A stretch of DNA of 64,000 nt. It comes from Nocardia aurea (lineage in GTDB: Bacteria; Actinomycetota; Actinomycetes; Mycobacteriales; Mycobacteriaceae). The stretch spans positions 1-64,000 of the forward strand of contig NZ_QCYJ01000127.1 in the NCBI RefSeq assembly GCF_003123685.1, given 5' to 3'. The position numbers and the translations under genes are program-made. How positions within the stretch are numbered: the first letter of the stretch is position 1; every line of letters begins with the position of its first letter. Below the pieces are notes generated by a model, which saw only the letters and a list, made by a program, of their open reading frames with translations, did not search any database and had not been told where the DNA came from. Of the stretch, positions 16,777 through 25,794 are shown one piece after another.

Positions 16777-17787
16777 TCATTCGGGCTTCATCCGCCTGCC
16801 CAGCAGGTTGCCGACCGCCTCGGCCACCGAAACGCCCTCGTGACACACCTGATGGACCGCGTTCGTCAGCGGCATCTCCACGTCGTGCGCCGCCGCGAGG
16901 GCCCGCACCGATGTGCAGGACTTCACACCCTCGGCCACCTGACCGTGGGTCGCCTGCTGCGCCGCCTCCATGGACCCGCCCGCCCCGAGCACATTGCCGA
17001 AGGAGCGGTTGCGCGACAGCGGCGAAGTGCAGGTGGCGACGAGATCACCCACTCCGGCGAGACCGGCCAACGTCACCGGTTCGGCGCCCAGCGCCACCCC
17101 GAGCCGGATGATCTCGGCGAGGCCGCGGGTGATCAGACTCGCGATGGAGTTGTCCCCCAAGCCCATTCCCGCCGCGATGCCGCACGCCAGCGCGATGACG
17201 TTCTTGCACGCGCCACCGATCTCGCAACCGATCACATCGGTGTTGGTGTAAGGCCGGAAGTAGGCGTTGGCGCTCGCCTGCTGCAACGCGATCCCCCGCG
17301 CCTCGTCGGTGCACGCGATGACGGTGGCGGCGGGCTGTTCGGCGGCGATCTCCTTGGCCAGGTTCGGGCCGGACAGCACCGCGATGCGGTCCTGGTCCGC
17401 ACCGGTCACCTCGCCGATCACCTGACTCATCCGCAGCAGGGTGCCGGTCTCGATACCCTTCGCCAGGCTCAGCAGGGTGGCGTCGTGGTGGGTCAGCGCG
17501 TCGCCGAGCGCGTCCTTCCAGGTCTCCAGATTCGCGCGCAGCGACTGCGACGGCACCGCGAGGACGACGATCTCCGCTCCGCGCAACGCTTCGACGTGAT
17601 CGTCGGTGGCATCGACGGCGGGTAGCTGCACATCGGGCAGATAGGACGGGTTGCGATGTTTCGTGGCGAGCGCCTCGGCGACCTCCGGCCTGCGCGCCCA
17701 GATCGTGACGTCGGTACCGGCGTCCGCCAACACCTTTGCGAACGCTGTGCCCCACGACCCCGCACCAAGTACCGCCGCCCTCGTCAT
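16777..17787 (-). CDS. gpsA: Glycerol-3-phosphate dehydrogenase [NAD(P)+]
   Basis: Reduces dihydroxyacetone phosphate to sn-glycerol 3-phosphate for phospholipid synthesis. 336 residues from ATG 17787, which gives the nucleotide-binding start TRAAVLGAGSWGTAFAKVLA (GxGxxG). Further motifs: AKGIETGTLLRMSQVI, LSGPNLAKEIA, the substrate-binding GACKNVIALACGIAAGMGLG with the catalytic Lys, and TCTSPLSRNRSFG. A longer frame exists upstream but would precede the Rossmann start. Divergent from cofC, 95 bases apart. Confidence 0.96.
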   Translation of the reverse strand: MTRAAVLGAGSWGTAFAKVLADAGTDVTIWARRPEVAEALATKHRNPSYLPDVQLPAVDATDDHVEALRGAEIVVLAVPSQSLRANLETWKDALGDALTHHDATLLSLAKGIETGTLLRMSQVIGEVTGADQDRIAVLSGPNLAKEIAAEQPAATVIACTDEARGIALQQASANAYFRPYTNTDVIGCEIGGACKNVIALACGIAAGMGLGDNSIASLITRGLAEIIRLGVALGAEPVTLAGLAGVGDLVATCTSPLSRNRSFGNVLGAGGSMEAAQQATHGQVAEGVKSCTSVRALAAAHDVEMPLTNAVHQVCHEGVSVAEAVGNLLGRRMKPE

Positions 17788-17882
17788 CCGCCCAATATGC
17801 CATTCGGAACCGCCGCGGCTGCCCGATACCCCCGAAAGAGTCGCGTGGCGGGGCGCGTGGGCCGTCATGGAAGTATTGGTCC

Positions 17883-18557
17883 ATGCGCCCGCACGACGTG
17901 CATGCCGTGATCGCGGTCAAGAACCTCGATCTCGCCAAGAGCCGACTGGCCGAACGATTGCGCCCGGAACTCCGGGCGCGGCTGGTGCTCGCGATGCTCA
18001 CCGATACCGTGACGGCCGCGCTGACGGTGCCCCGCATCGCATCGGTCACCGTGGTCACGCCCGATCCCGTGGTCGCCGCCCTGTCCGCCGAACTCGGCGC
18101 GGCGGTGCATCCCGAGCCGCGGATCTCCGATCTGAACGCCGCGCTCGACGACGCCGCGGCGGCGCTGCGCCGGGCCAACGGTCCGGTCGAGCTGCTCGCG
18201 CTACAGGCGGATCTGCCCGCGGTCCGTCCCGAGGAACTGTGCGCGATGCTCGCGGCGGCACCGAGGGGCAGACGGTCGATCGTCGTCGATCACGCGGGCA
18301 CCGGCACGGCGGCGCTCTACGCCGCGGGTCCCGCTGTCGCGCTGGACCCGCGCTTCGGTCCCGGCTCGGCGCGCGCGCATATCGCGGCGGGCGCGACGGA
18401 TCTGGACGGCGACTGGCCCGGACTGCGGAGAGATGTCGACACGGCGGTCGATCTGGAGCGCGCGGTCGAACTCGGCGCGGGTGACGCGACGCGCGCCCTC
18501 CTACGCGACATCGGCTGGTCCGGCCATGTTCACGAGGCTGTTCGACGGGTGTGCTAG
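17883..18557 (+). CDS. cofC: Phosphoenolpyruvate/2-phospho-L-lactate guanylyltransferase (coenzyme F420 pathway)
   Basis: 224 residues of the CofC/FbiD family, which activates phosphoenolpyruvate (in actinobacteria) with GTP to feed F420 side-chain synthesis. The nucleotidyltransferase start HAVIAVKNLDLAKSRLA matches the family (VPVKxxxxAKSRL), and the LLALQADLPAV strand carries the metal-binding Asp. FGPGSARAHI near the C-terminus is also characteristic. Lies between gpsA and ppk1 as in mycobacteria. Presence of this gene supports an F420-making organism. Confidence 0.93.
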   Translation: MRPHDVHAVIAVKNLDLAKSRLAERLRPELRARLVLAMLTDTVTAALTVPRIASVTVVTPDPVVAALSAELGAAVHPEPRISDLNAALDDAAAALRRANGPVELLALQADLPAVRPEELCAMLAAAPRGRRSIVVDHAGTGTAALYAAGPAVALDPRFGPGSARAHIAAGATDLDGDWPGLRRDVDTAVDLERAVELGAGDATRALLRDIGWSGHVHEAVRRVC

Positions 18558-18640
18558 TCGATCGCCACGAGAGAACGAACCCGGGTGTAATCGCGGAGTC
18601 GACGTGCAATCGGACCCGTGAGTAGGGGATGATCGATTGC

Positions 18641-20803
18641 GTGAGCGATACGGAAATTGTCAAGCAGCAGCAGTTGCTTCCCACACCGCCGCCCGCTGTG
18701 ACGCCGGTCTCGGCGGATTCGGCCGAGCAGCAGTTGCCACGTGATCGCTACCTCAACCGAGAACTCAGTTGGCTCGACTTCAATTCCCGCGTTCTGGCCC
18801 TCGCGGAGGACTCCTCGCTACCTTTGCTGGAGCGCGCGAAATTCCTGGCTATCTTCGCCTCGAATCTCGACGAGTTCTACATGGTCCGGGTGGCCGGCCT
18901 CAAACGCCGCGCCGAAACCGGCCTCCTGGTGCGCTCGGCCGACGGCCGCTCCCCCGGCGAGCAACTGGAGCTGATCGCGGCGCGTGCCCAGGAGATCGCC
19001 GATCGCCACGCCAGGGTCTTCCTCGATTCGGTGCTGCCCGCGCTGACCGCCGAGGGTATCGCGATCATCGACTGGTCCGACCTCGAGGAAGGGGAACGCA
19101 CCCGACTATCGGGCCATTTCCAGGACCAGGTCTTCCCCGTCCTCACACCGCTCGCGGTCGATCCGGCCCACCCGTTCCCGTATATCAGCGGACTGAGTCT
19201 CAATCTCGCCGTGACGGTGAAGGACGGGGCGACCGGCGGCGAGCATTTCGCCAGGGTCAAGGTGCCCGACAACGTGGATCGCTTCGTGCGCGTACGCCGT
19301 GGCGAATCCGGTTCACCCATCGCCGCGTTCCTTCCGATGGAAGCGCTCATCGCCGCGCACCTCGATCTGCTGTTCCCCGGTATGGAAGTGGTCGAACACC
19401 ACTCCTTCCGCATCACGCGCAACGCCGATTTCGAAGTCGACGAGGACCGCGACGAGGATCTGCTCCAGGCACTCGAACGCGAACTCGCCCGTCGCCGCTT
19501 CGGATCCCCGGTGCGCCTCGAGGTCTCCGACGACATGACCGAGCACATGCTCGATCTACTGTTGCGCGAACTCGACGTCTACGAGGGCGACGTGATCCAG
19601 GTGCCCGGCCTGCTCGACCTGTCCTGCCTGTGGCAGGTGTACGGGGTCGACCGGCCGAATCTCAAGGACACGCCGTACGTCCCCGCGACACCGCCCGCGT
19701 TCGGCGAACGCGAGACCCCGCGCAACGTCTTCCAGGCGCTGCGCGAGGGCGATGTGCTGGTGCACCACCCCTACGACTCGTTCTCCACCAGCGTGCAGCG
19801 CTTCATCGAACAGGCCGCCGCCGACCCGCAGGTGCTGGCGATCAAGCAGACCCTGTACCGCACCTCGGGCGATTCCCCGATCGTCAACGCGCTCATCGAC
19901 GCCGCCGAGGCCGGTAAGCAGGTCGTCGCACTGGTCGAGATCAAGGCCCGTTTCGACGAACAGGCCAACATCAAATGGGCACGCGCGCTGGAACAGGCGG
20001 GCGTCCACGTGGTCTACGGCCTGATCGGCCTCAAGACGCACTGCAAGACCTGCCTGGTGGTGCGCCGCGAGGGCTCGACCATTCGACGCTACTGCCACAT
20101 CGGCACCGGCAACTACAACCCGAAGACGGCGCGACTGTACGAGGATGTCGGATTACTCACCGCCGCACCCGAAATCGGCGCTGACCTGACCGACCTGTTC
20201 AACTCGCTGACCGGCTATTCGCGAAAAGCCAACTACCGCAATCTCCTTGTCGCGCCGCAGGGTGTGCGCGCGGGCATCATCGAGCGGATCCAGCGCGAGA
20301 CCGAACTGGCCCGCGAGGGCGCCGCGGCCCGAATCCGCTTGAAGGCCAACGCGATCGTCGATGAGCAGATCATCGACGCGCTCTATCGCGCCTCGCAGGC
20401 CGGAGTGCCGGTGGAGATCGTGGTGCGAGGTATCTGCGGCCTTCGGCCCGGCGTCCCCGGCGTGAGCGACAACATCGAAGTGCGTTCCATACTCGGCCGC
20501 TTCCTGGAACATTCACGGGTACTGCACTTCCGGGCGCAGAACGAGTACTGGATCGGCAGCGCCGACCTGATGCACCGCAATCTGGACCGGCGTGTGGAAG
20601 TCATGGCGCAAGTGAAGGATCCGCGATTGAGCGAGCAGCTCGACGCGGTATTCGAATCGGCGCTCAATCCCGCCACGCGCAGTTGGAAACTGAGCGCCAA
20701 CGGAAGTTGGCACGCCTGGCCCCAACAGGCGGGCGCCGACGACGTCGAGGTCAGAGATCATCAGGAGTACCTCATGCGGCTGCGGAGACCGGAACAGCAG
20801 TGA
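18641..20803 (+). CDS. ppk1: Polyphosphate kinase 1
   Basis: Reversibly polymerises the gamma-phosphate of ATP into inorganic polyphosphate. About 720 residues; from PRDRYLNRELSWLDFN onward it follows the mycobacterial enzyme closely. The N-terminal head domain ends before RVKVPDNVDRFVRV. The catalytic core has QTLYRTSGDSPIVNALIDAA and GLKTHCKTCLVVRREG, with YCHIGTGNYNPKTARLYED holding the phosphorylatable His region. GTG 18641 is preferred; ATG 18629, four codons upstream, is possible. The stop codon overlaps the mutT1 start (GTGA), so the two genes are translationally coupled. Confidence 0.96.
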   Translation: MSDTEIVKQQQLLPTPPPAVTPVSADSAEQQLPRDRYLNRELSWLDFNSRVLALAEDSSLPLLERAKFLAIFASNLDEFYMVRVAGLKRRAETGLLVRSADGRSPGEQLELIAARAQEIADRHARVFLDSVLPALTAEGIAIIDWSDLEEGERTRLSGHFQDQVFPVLTPLAVDPAHPFPYISGLSLNLAVTVKDGATGGEHFARVKVPDNVDRFVRVRRGESGSPIAAFLPMEALIAAHLDLLFPGMEVVEHHSFRITRNADFEVDEDRDEDLLQALERELARRRFGSPVRLEVSDDMTEHMLDLLLRELDVYEGDVIQVPGLLDLSCLWQVYGVDRPNLKDTPYVPATPPAFGERETPRNVFQALREGDVLVHHPYDSFSTSVQRFIEQAAADPQVLAIKQTLYRTSGDSPIVNALIDAAEAGKQVVALVEIKARFDEQANIKWARALEQAGVHVVYGLIGLKTHCKTCLVVRREGSTIRRYCHIGTGNYNPKTARLYEDVGLLTAAPEIGADLTDLFNSLTGYSRKANYRNLLVAPQGVRAGIIERIQRETELAREGAAARIRLKANAIVDEQIIDALYRASQAGVPVEIVVRGICGLRPGVPGVSDNIEVRSILGRFLEHSRVLHFRAQNEYWIGSADLMHRNLDRRVEVMAQVKDPRLSEQLDAVFESALNPATRSWKLSANGSWHAWPQQAGADDVEVRDHQEYLMRLRRPEQQ

Positions 20804-21777
20804 ACGACGCGACGGGATACGAGGCAGCAGGTCCGTTCTGGGATCCCCGAGTCAGAGCCAACATTCACGCCGCGGGCGCGGTGGTGTGGCGGCGGTCCCC
20901 GGGGAAGTCGCGCGCCATCGAGATCGCCGTGGTGCACCGGCCGAAGTACCGGGACTGGTCGCTGCCGAAAGGCAAACTCGACCCGGGCGAGACACCGATC
21001 ATCGCCGCGGTGCGTGAAGTCCACGAGGAGACCGGCCTCGAGTGCAGACTCGGCCGATATCTCGGGCACGTGACCTATCCGATACCGGGCCACCGCAGAC
21101 TCAAGCGGGTCGACTACTGGGCGGCCGAGGTCACCGGCGGTGAATTCAGCGCCAACTCCGAAGTCGACGTCCTGCACTGGCATCCGCTGGAGCGGGTGAT
21201 GGACGAACTCTCCTATCCGATGGACAGACAGGTGGTGCGAACCTTCGCCCGCCTGCCCGCGCACACCTCGACACTGCTGTTGGTGCGGCACGCGAAGGCG
21301 GGCCGCCGCGACGCCTTCGACGGCCCGGACGAACAGCGCCCGCTGGAGCGGGCGGGTTCGGCCCAGGCGCAGGCGCTGATCCCGAACCTGCTCGCCTTCG
21401 GCGCCGAGGAGATCTACTCGGCCGATCCGGTGCGCTGTGTGGACACGGTACGGCCGTTGGCCGAGAAGTTGGGTACCGACATCACGTTGGAGCCGTTGCT
21501 GTCCGAAATCCGTTATGCGACCGATACCGACGCGGCGCGTGAGCGGGCCGTGTCGCTGGTCTCCGACCGCGCGGTGCGCGTGGTGTGCAGCCAGGGCAAG
21601 GTCATTCCGGATCTGATGGCCTGGTGGGCGAAGAAGGACGGCCTGACCTTGCAACCCGCCCGAAATCGCAAGGGCAGCGTCTGGGTGTTGTCGTTCGTCG
21701 ACGGCACGCTGGTCGCCGCCGACCACCTCGACCGTTCCATCTCCACCGAGGTCGTGAAGGATTCGCGGCCGTCCTGA
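20800..21777 (+). CDS. mutT1: Nudix hydrolase with C-terminal histidine phosphatase domain (8-oxo-(d)GTP phosphatase MutT1)
   Basis: 325 residues from GTG 20800, which overlaps the ppk1 stop by two bases. The N-terminal Nudix domain shows the Nudix box in the form GKLDPGETPIIAAVREVHEE followed by TGLE. The C-terminal half is a phosphoglycerate-mutase-like domain starting LLLVRHAKAG (RHG-type catalytic His). This fused architecture is the MutT1 type of mycobacteria, which sanitises oxidised guanine nucleotides and hydrolyses diadenosine polyphosphates. Coupling with ppk1 ties polyphosphate and nucleotide-pool maintenance together. Ends at a strong bidirectional terminator. Confidence 0.95.
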   Translation: MNDATGYEAAGPFWDPRVRANIHAAGAVVWRRSPGKSRAIEIAVVHRPKYRDWSLPKGKLDPGETPIIAAVREVHEETGLECRLGRYLGHVTYPIPGHRRLKRVDYWAAEVTGGEFSANSEVDVLHWHPLERVMDELSYPMDRQVVRTFARLPAHTSTLLLVRHAKAGRRDAFDGPDEQRPLERAGSAQAQALIPNLLAFGAEEIYSADPVRCVDTVRPLAEKLGTDITLEPLLSEIRYATDTDAARERAVSLVSDRAVRVVCSQGKVIPDLMAWWAKKDGLTLQPARNRKGSVWVLSFVDGTLVAADHLDRSISTEVVKDSRPS

Positions 21778-21789
21778 CCGGTATGACCG

Positions 21790-21824
21790 AGAGACGGCCC
21801 CGGAGGTTATCCGGGGCCGTCTCT
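21790..21824. terminator. Bidirectional terminator between mutT1 and hupB
   Basis: A 15-bp perfect stem (21790-21804 with 21810-21824; AGAGACGGCCCCGGA on the left arm) around a 5-base loop GGTTA. It lies between convergent genes and can serve both. Confidence 0.9.
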
Positions 21825-21895
21825 CTGCGGTATGGCGGGTGATTCGGCTGCGTTGGGGCGAATCTCCCGGCGGCGCTGGACCGCCGATGCTCGGG

Positions 21896-22576
21896 TCAGC
21901 GAGCGCGACGAGCCGGGGCCTTCTTGGCCGGGGCCTTCTTGGCGGGCGCCTTCTTGGCCGCGGTGGTCTTCTTGGCCGCCGCGGTGGTCTTCTTGGCCGC
22001 CGCTGCCGTGGTCTTCTTGGCCGGTGCGGCCTTCTTCACCGTGGCCTTGGCCGCCGTCGTCTTCTTGGCGGGCGCCTTCTTGGCGACCGTCTTGGTGGCA
22101 GTGGCCTTGCGAGCGGCGGTCTTTGCCGGAGCCTTGGCCGCGGCCCGCTTGGCCGTCGTCTTGGCGGGCGCCTTGGTGGCGGTCGCCTTCTTGGCGGCGG
22201 TCTTCTTGGCCGCTGCCGTCTTCTTGGCGGCGGTCTTCTTGGCCGCCACAGGGGCATTCACACCCCGCTTGACCGCAGGGCCGCTGGCGGCAAGTTTCTG
22301 CTTGCCCGCGATAACAGCCTTGAATTGGGCACCGGGACGGAACGCGGGCACCGAAGTCGGCTTCACCTTGACGGTTTCACCGGTGCGCGGGTTCCTGGCC
22401 ACACGGGCGGCACGCTTTCGCTGTTCGAACACACCGAAACCGGTGATCGTGACGCTCTGGCCTTTGTGCACCGCGCGCACGATGGTGTCGACAACATGCT
22501 CGACTGCCGCGGTAGCCGTGCGCCTGTCCGTACCCAACTTTTCGGTCAGAACGTCGATCAGTTCCGCCTTGTTCAT
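21896..22576 (-). CDS. hupB: Histone-like DNA-binding protein HU with lysine/alanine-rich tail
   Basis: 226 residues. Residues 1-90 are a standard HU domain (MNKAELIDVLTEKLGTDRRT, ITGFGVFEQRKRAARVARNP with the DNA-binding arm RNPRTGETV). The remaining 130 or so residues are a low-complexity tail of KKTAA, KKAPA and AKKTT repeats, like the H1-like tail of mycobacterial HupB that compacts DNA and is acetylated and phosphorylated. Monocistronic between two intergenic gaps, terminator downstream. The tail-coding DNA (21900-22260) is internally repetitive, so length may vary between strains. Confidence 0.96.
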   Translation of the reverse strand: MNKAELIDVLTEKLGTDRRTATAAVEHVVDTIVRAVHKGQSVTITGFGVFEQRKRAARVARNPRTGETVKVKPTSVPAFRPGAQFKAVIAGKQKLAASGPAVKRGVNAPVAAKKTAAKKTAAAKKTAAKKATATKAPAKTTAKRAAAKAPAKTAARKATATKTVAKKAPAKKTTAAKATVKKAAPAKKTTAAAAKKTTAAAKKTTAAKKAPAKKAPAKKAPARRAR

Positions 22577-22733
22577 TGAATCCTCCGCAGACTAATGGCC
22601 CGTCGTCGGACCGACTAGGTACCACGGTAAACCCAGTTTGAGCAAGAGTCTATGTGCCACGCCAAAATTCATCGTGGTTTAGCACACGTCTAGCTACCGC
22701 CTCCCACGATGACCAGCTATCGGAACCCAGTGA

Positions 22734-23342
22734 TTACGCCTGTGAAATGCGCGCGGGCAGGGTAGTGGGCTTCCAACTCGGCCTTACCTTTTCGAACTCG
22801 GTGATGACGTCGCTACGCCGCAGCGTAAGACCGATGTCGTCCAAACCTTCCAGCAGACGCCAGCGCGTGTAGTCATCAATTTCGAACGGCAACACGACGG
22901 TTCCAACCGTCACCGTTCGCGCTTCGAGGTCTACTACCAATTCGATGCCGGGTTGTTCCTCGATCATCTTCCAGAGCAATTCGACATCGTTCTGTGACAT
23001 CTGCGCGGCCAACAACCCGCCCTTACCCGCATTGCCGCGGAAGATGTCGGCGAAGCGCGACGAGATGACCACCCGAAAGCCGTAGTCCGACAGCGCCCAT
23101 ACGGCGTGCTCCCGAGAGGATCCCGTTCCGAAATCCGGACCGGCCACGAGAACGCTGCCGCGGTTGTACGGCTCGACGTTGAGAATGAAGTCCGGATCGT
23201 TACGCCACGCGGCGAAGAGTCCGTCCTCGAATCCGGTTCGGGTCACCCGCTTCAGGTACACGGCCGGGATGATCTGGTCGGTATCGACATTGGACCGGCG
23301 CAACGGCACCCCGGTCCCCTTGTGAACGGTGAAAGCTTCCAT
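22734..23342 (-). CDS. leuD: 3-isopropylmalate dehydratase small subunit
   Basis: With LeuC it isomerises 2-isopropylmalate to 3-isopropylmalate in leucine synthesis. 202 residues; the swivel-domain features are RRSNVDTDQIIPAVYLKRV and the substrate loop GPDFGTGSSREHAVWALSDYG. Transcribed leftward, about 100 bases after leuC, so one operon. Confidence 0.97.
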   Translation of the reverse strand: MEAFTVHKGTGVPLRRSNVDTDQIIPAVYLKRVTRTGFEDGLFAAWRNDPDFILNVEPYNRGSVLVAGPDFGTGSSREHAVWALSDYGFRVVISSRFADIFRGNAGKGGLLAAQMSQNDVELLWKMIEEQPGIELVVDLEARTVTVGTVVLPFEIDDYTRWRLLEGLDDIGLTLRRSDVITEFEKVRPSWKPTTLPARISQA

Positions 23343-23444
23343 CAGATTCTCCTGGGTCGGTTGAGGTATTCATGGGCGACGCGAGCCCGTCGGTGGCCGT
23401 TCATCGGCCCGAGACGGCCGCGTACGGCCCGGAAACGGCGGAAT

Positions 23445-24869
23445 TCAGTCCAGATCCGCAGGCGAGGACAGAGTTCCGCGGACCGCCGTCGCGGCGGCCA
23501 CCAGCGGGGAAACAAGGTGCGTACGACCGCCCTTGCCCTGCCTGCCCTCGAAGTTCCTGTTCGAGGTGGAAGCACAGCGCTGACCCGGCGAAAGCTGATC
23601 CGGGTTCATTCCGAGGCACATCGAACATCCGGCCTGACGCCATTCGGCGCCCGCCGCGTCGAAAATCTCGCCCAATCCCTCTTTTTCCGCCTGGGCGCGC
23701 ACGCGCATCGAACCCGGTACGACCAGCATTCGAACCCCGTCCGCGACGCGACGGCCCTTCAGAACGCTCGCGACGGCGCGCAAATCCTCGATACGGCCGT
23801 TGGTGCAGGAACCGACGAACACGGTGTCGACCGAGACATCCCGCAGCGGGGTTCCCGGGATCAGATCCATGTACCGCAGCGCCTTCTCCGCGGACTGGCG
23901 CGTGCCCTCGTCGGCGATCCGGGCCGGATCCGGCACCGTATCGCTGAGCGGCGCACCCTGACCGGGGTTGGTGCCCCAGGTGACGAACGGGGACAGCGTG
24001 CTCGCGTCGATGTGGACCTCGGCGTCGAAAACCGCGCCCTCGTCGGTCTTCAGTGCGTCCCAGGCGGCCACCGCGGCATCCCAGTCGGCTCCCTGCGGCG
24101 CGTGGGGGCGGCCTTCGAGGAATTCGTAGGTGATCTCGTCCGGGGCCACCATGCCCGCCCTGGCGCCCGCTTCGATGGACATGTTGCACATGGTCATCCG
24201 GGCCTCCATGGACATGGCCCGCACGGCCTCGCCCCGGTACTCGAGGACATAGCCCTGACCACCGCCGGTGCCGATCTGGGCGATCACCGCCAGGATGACG
24301 TCCTTGCTGGTGACTCCCTCGGGCAGGGTGCCGTCGATATTGATCGCCATGGTCTTGAACGGCCGCAGCGACAATGTCTGGGTGGCGAGCACGTGTTCGA
24401 CCTCGGACGTGCCGATTCCCATGGCCAGCGCGCCGAAGGCGCCGTGCGTCGAGGTGTGACTGTCACCGCAGACGACGGTGGTGCCGGGCTGGGTCAGTCC
24501 GAGCTGCGGACCGACGACGTGCACGATGCCCTGGTCCAGATCCCCCATCGGGTGCAGGCGGATACCGAATTCCTCGCAGTTGCGCCGCAGCGTCTCGACC
24601 TGGGTGCGGGAAACGGGGTCGGCGATCGGCTTGTCGATGTCGACCGTGGGGACGTTGTGGTCCTCGGTCGCGATGGTCAGATCGGGACGGCGTACCGGAC
24701 GGCCCGCGGCGCGCAGGCCGTCGAAGGCCTGCGGACTGGTCACCTCGTGGACGAGGTGCAGGTCGATGTAGATCAGATCGGGTTCGCGCGAGACACCGTC
24801 GCCCGCTCCGCGGGCGACGACATGTTCTTCCCACACCTTCTCTGCCAGGGTGCGTGGGCGGTCGGCCAT
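23445..24869 (-). CDS. leuC: 3-isopropylmalate dehydratase large subunit
   Basis: 474-residue aconitase-family subunit. The 4Fe-4S cluster ligands are visible: Cys in VFVGSCTNGRIEDL and the pair in GCSMCLGMNPD. Other motifs are TVVCGDSHTSTHGAFG and LIYIDLHLVHEVTSPQAF. ATG 24869 opens the leftward leuCD operon. The IclR-type regulator gene is divergent, with a 190-base regulatory gap. Confidence 0.97.
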   Translation of the reverse strand: MADRPRTLAEKVWEEHVVARGAGDGVSREPDLIYIDLHLVHEVTSPQAFDGLRAAGRPVRRPDLTIATEDHNVPTVDIDKPIADPVSRTQVETLRRNCEEFGIRLHPMGDLDQGIVHVVGPQLGLTQPGTTVVCGDSHTSTHGAFGALAMGIGTSEVEHVLATQTLSLRPFKTMAINIDGTLPEGVTSKDVILAVIAQIGTGGGQGYVLEYRGEAVRAMSMEARMTMCNMSIEAGARAGMVAPDEITYEFLEGRPHAPQGADWDAAVAAWDALKTDEGAVFDAEVHIDASTLSPFVTWGTNPGQGAPLSDTVPDPARIADEGTRQSAEKALRYMDLIPGTPLRDVSVDTVFVGSCTNGRIEDLRAVASVLKGRRVADGVRMLVVPGSMRVRAQAEKEGLGEIFDAAGAEWRQAGCSMCLGMNPDQLSPGQRCASTSNRNFEGRQGKGGRTHLVSPLVAAATAVRGTLSSPADLD

Positions 24870-25010
24870 TTCTCGATCACCTTTCGGACGGCGACCGGAT
24901 CACGCGTTCTGGGCTGAGACGCGCTGCCGGCCGCACAGATTTGTTGACAGCGATGTCCCGGACATCGGACCGAACTTCGCACCGAGTGAAATCCCGTTGG
25001 ACTTCTCGGT

Positions 25011-25068
25011 TGAGATTCTCAGTGTCCATTCTCAGTATCCGAGACGCTAGTATCGTTCTATGAGACAG
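25011..25068. promoter_or_regulatory. Divergent leuCD / IclR-regulator control region
   Basis: Two direct copies of ATTCTCAGT (25015-25023 and 25028-25036) lie 13 bp apart, followed by GAGAC at 25041-25045 and TGAGAC at 25061-25066, which runs into the regulator gene. Related IclR proteins (NdgR, LtbR) bind between themselves and leuC. No site has been tested here. Confidence 0.45.
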
Positions 25069-25761
25069 CATAGCGGTATCGGCGTCCTCGACAAAGCAGT
25101 GGCGGTGCTCTACGCGGTCGCCGAGCACCCGTGCGGCCTCAACGAACTGTGCACCCGCACGGGCTTGCCCCGAGCCACCGCGCACCGCCTCGCGGTCGGC
25201 CTGGAAGTGCACCGCCTGCTGGCCCGGGACAACAACGGGCTCTGGCGGCCGGGCCCGGCGCTGGCCGAACTCGCCGCGGGCGCCTCCGATCCGCTCCAGG
25301 AGGCGGCGGGCGCCATTCTGCCGCGCCTACGCGAGATCACCGGCGAGAGCGTGCAGATCTACTGCCGTGACGGAAATGCGCGGGTCTGCATCGCGGCCCT
25401 GGAACCGCCGGTCGGATTGCGCGACACCGTCCCGATCGGAGCGCGACTGCCGCTCACCGCGGGTTCGGCCGCCAAGGTGCTGTTGGCCTGGGCCGATCCG
25501 GAGTTGCAGCGCACCATCCTGGCCGACGCGGTGTTCGGCGACCGAGCCCTGGCCGAAGTGCGCAAACGCGGCTGGGCGCAGAGCGCGGCCGAACGCGCGG
25601 CAGGGGTGGCCAGCGTCTCCGCCCCGGTCCGCGACGCGGCGGGCGCCGTGGTGGCGGCCGTCTCGGTCTCCGGCCCGATCGATCGGATGGGCCGCCGTCC
25701 CGGCGCCCGCTGGGCGGCCGATCTGGTCGCCGCGGCCGAGGCGCTGCACAAACGCCTGTAA
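25060..25761 (+). CDS. IclR-family transcriptional regulator (NdgR/LtbR-like)
   Basis: 233 residues. The N-terminal winged helix (VLDKAVAVLYAVAEHPCGLN, with recognition helix GLPRATAHRLAVGLEVHRLL) is followed by the IclR effector domain (SVQIYCRDGNARVCIAALEP, PLTAGSAAKVLLAW). Divergent from leuC, the position of NdgR in Streptomyces, LtbR in Corynebacterium and Rv2989 in M. tuberculosis, which control leucine and other amino acid genes. The role is therefore inferred by family and position. The coding sequence overlaps the probable operator, which fits autoregulation. Confidence 0.9.
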   Translation: MRQHSGIGVLDKAVAVLYAVAEHPCGLNELCTRTGLPRATAHRLAVGLEVHRLLARDNNGLWRPGPALAELAAGASDPLQEAAGAILPRLREITGESVQIYCRDGNARVCIAALEPPVGLRDTVPIGARLPLTAGSAAKVLLAWADPELQRTILADAVFGDRALAEVRKRGWAQSAAERAAGVASVSAPVRDAAGAVVAAVSVSGPIDRMGRRPGARWAADLVAAAEALHKRL

Positions 25762-25794
25762 CGCGTTCCAGATCGAGCGTTCTACAGTGGGCCC

